Shown one piece after another: positions 4,792 through 5,634 of a DNA stretch of 5,634 nucleotides. The notes below the pieces were generated by a model. That model did no database searches and was not told the origin of the DNA. It worked only from the letters and a program-made list of their open reading frames with translations. The stretch's first letter is position 1, and each line of letters opens with the position of its first letter. Made by a program: the position numbers and the translations under genes. The stretch lies in contig JACRIR010000039.1 of assembly GCA_016215705.1 (NCBI GenBank), positions 1 through 5,634 on the forward strand, given 5' to 3'. The stretch is from Candidatus Poribacteria bacterium. GTDB lineage: Bacteria > Abyssobacteria > SURF-5.

Positions 4792-4831
4792 GGTATCTCC
4801 TGAGAAAGTAGGTTCACGGTTTGCGGTTGAA
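4786..4831 (-). repeat. Leader block shared by the two nitroreductase genes (copy 2)
   Basis: Positions 4786-4796 and 4797-4815 match the leader of the Acg-type gene (3926-3960) at 28 of 30 bases, lacking its five-base insertion. Similarity weakens through AACCGCAAAC (4828-4819 on the complement). On the plus strand the outer part also reads as a loose GGTT(C/T)(A/G)C-type tandem (4811-4824). Confidence 0.75.
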
Positions 4832-4920
4832 AGGAAAAGAAACGGCTTCGGAAGGGCTTCGAACCCGAGGACCTGAGGCCGTCTCCCCGTGGTTGAAAAT
4901 GTCTCTTCTTTTTCCCTTAT

Positions 4921-4957
4921 CCGCGTTCATCGGCGTGCATCTGCGGTTAAGAATGCC
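4921..4957 (-). repeat. Dispersed intergenic repeat of the ACCGCAGATGCACGCCGATGAACGCGG type
   Basis: On the complement this reads GGCATTC, a few bases, AACCGCAGATGC, ACGCCGATG, AACGCGG. It shares 13 exact bases (4937-4949) and the GGCATTC with the gap at 300-420. From memory the pattern recurs between genes in many environmental bacterial genomes. It lies just past the amidohydrolase stop codon. The rest of the 204-base gap (4792-4995) is mostly low-complexity and shows no gene. Confidence 0.5.
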
Positions 4958-4995
4958 TTTTGTTGTTTCTTCTTTTTGGCTGCAATTTCCCTGTG

Positions 4996-5634
4996 CTATG
5001 CAAATCGCGGGAAAAGCCTCAGAGCATTGCCGCGCTCAATGGCGGCCGTCGCGCGCGCGTCGAAACCCTCATATTCCGCTATTTGTCTCGCAAACTCGCC
5101 GATGGCGTAGTCGGGCATGTACGGATAGTCCGTCCCGAAGAGAATTCGCGATGGATCAACCAATTGCGTGAGCGACGCAAAGGTTCCCGGATTCGCGGCC
5201 ATTGCGGTATCGTAGTAGAAGCGCTTGAGCGACACATAGACTCCGGACGGCGCGTGCTCGCTAAAACCGGGCACGGTGAACTCACCCGTCCACAGCCGCC
5301 ACGCCAGGTACGGGACTGTCCCGCCTGCATGCGAGAGAATGATCGAGACGTCCGGGCATCGCTCCATTGTCCCGCTGTAGACCAGATTCGCGACCGCGCG
5401 CGTGGTCCCGAACATGAATTCGACTATGTACGGCGGCCATTGCGGACGAAGGTTTCGGCCTTCCGGCACGTCAGTTGGATGCAGATGCACAACGGCCTTG
5501 CGGCGATTCAGCTCGTCGAACACAGGATCGAATCTCGCATCGCCCGGATATATTCCTCCCATGTTGCTGTGCATGCCGACGCCGTCGAGTTTAAGCGCAT
5601 CTAACGAATATTCTATTTCCTTCAAGGTTCCGTC
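4996..5634 (-). CDS. Amidohydrolase-2 family metal-dependent hydrolase/decarboxylase (5' end outside window)
   Basis: The frame is open from the last base of the window (reading DGTLKEIEYSLDALKLDGVG) to a TAG at 4996-4998, giving 212 residues. An apparent start at 5625 is a TTG inside the gene, and the residues before it fit the family, so the true start lies upstream. The fragment is the C-terminal two thirds of an ACMSD-like TIM barrel (PF04909 type). Likely metal and catalytic residues are His52 in VVHLHPTD, His102 in IILSHAGG and Asp169 in LFGTDYP. The N-terminal HxH metal motif lies outside the window. RFDPVFDELNRRK is a common family signature. Relatives include aminocarboxymuconate-semialdehyde decarboxylase, resorcylate-type decarboxylases and oxalomesaconate hydratase, so a role in aromatic degradation is plausible. 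The exact reaction is unknown. It is the first of three leftward genes seen. Confidence 0.9.
   Translation of the reverse strand, partial: DGTLKEIEYSLDALKLDGVGMHSNMGGIYPGDARFDPVFDELNRRKAVVHLHPTDVPEGRNLRPQWPPYIVEFMFGTTRAVANLVYSGTMERCPDVSIILSHAGGTVPYLAWRLWTGEFTVPGFSEHAPSGVYVSLKRFYYDTAMAANPGTFASLTQLVDPSRILFGTDYPYMPDYAIGEFARQIAEYEGFDARATAAIERGNALRLFPRFA

Noticed and set aside
4204-4803. 199-codon plus-strand frame opposite the nitroreductase
   Set aside because: The minus-strand frame carries clear nitroreductase motifs and a ribosome site. The opposite frame shows no recognisable domain.
300-4957. CRISPR array or insertion sequence
   Set aside because: The repeats are not regularly spaced with unique spacers, apart from the coding ankyrin units. 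No transposase or cas-like frame exists in the window.
4960-5604. 214-codon plus-strand frame opposite the amidohydrolase
   Set aside because: The minus strand has conserved amidohydrolase motifs and metal ligands. The plus-strand product is Arg- and His-rich and typical of antisense translation.
1-5634. Reading the RraA-like gene and the amidohydrolase as ligK/ligJ-type partners of protocatechuate 4,5-cleavage
   Set aside because: Both families do include such enzymes, but here they are at opposite ends, on opposite strands, truncated, and separated by a toxin-antitoxin pair and an ankyrin gene. There is no basis to assign these substrates.

Overview
This is a bacterial accessory or catabolic stretch with no ribosomal, core-metabolic or phage genes. 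GC content looks moderate, roughly in the mid-fifties by eye and not computed. Shine-Dalgarno sites are AGGAGG-like and the sigma-70-type promoters are near consensus. The intergenic gaps hold dispersed 'junk-like' repeats that I associate with environmental, often metagenome-assembled, bacteria such as Desulfobacterota, Acidobacteriota, Planctomycetota or Chloroflexota. I cannot fix the phylum from this window.

Layout from left to right. (1) Positions 1-294 are the C-terminal 97 codons of an RraA-like (aldolase/demethylmenaquinone-methyltransferase-like) protein on the plus strand. (2) A type II toxin-antitoxin pair lies on the minus strand at 451-1145: a Phd/YefM-type antitoxin, then a PIN-domain (VapC-like) toxin overlapping it by ATGA, with a near-consensus promoter at 1179-1207. 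(3) A gene-free gap of about 330 bp holds inverted repeats and a tandem pair of palindromic sites just upstream of a second strong promoter at 1538-1567. (4) That promoter drives a small secreted ankyrin-repeat protein (1645-2337) whose 99-bp repeats are almost identical in DNA. A clear intrinsic terminator follows at 2476-2498. Related stem-loops sit in the 5' leader and just after the gene. (5) A gene-poor spacer runs from 2338 to 2773. (6) Three minus-strand genes follow: the 5'-truncated amidohydrolase-2 family hydrolase/decarboxylase (4996-5634), a classical nitroreductase (4078-4791), and an exported-looking Acg-type nitroreductase-fold protein with a Tat-like leader (2774-3931).

The three minus-strand genes are co-directional with gaps of 204 and 146 bp. 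They could serve breakdown of an aromatic or nitro compound or redox stress, but no substrate can be read from the sequence. The toxin-antitoxin pair and the ankyrin gene look like independent accessory cargo between the catabolic blocks.

I found no convincing new multi-gene system. The observations most worth a second look are these: the two dissimilar nitroreductase genes carry nearly the same leader up to and through the start codon; the ankyrin units are frozen in DNA sequence except at likely binding-surface codons; and paired hairpins flank the ankyrin gene.
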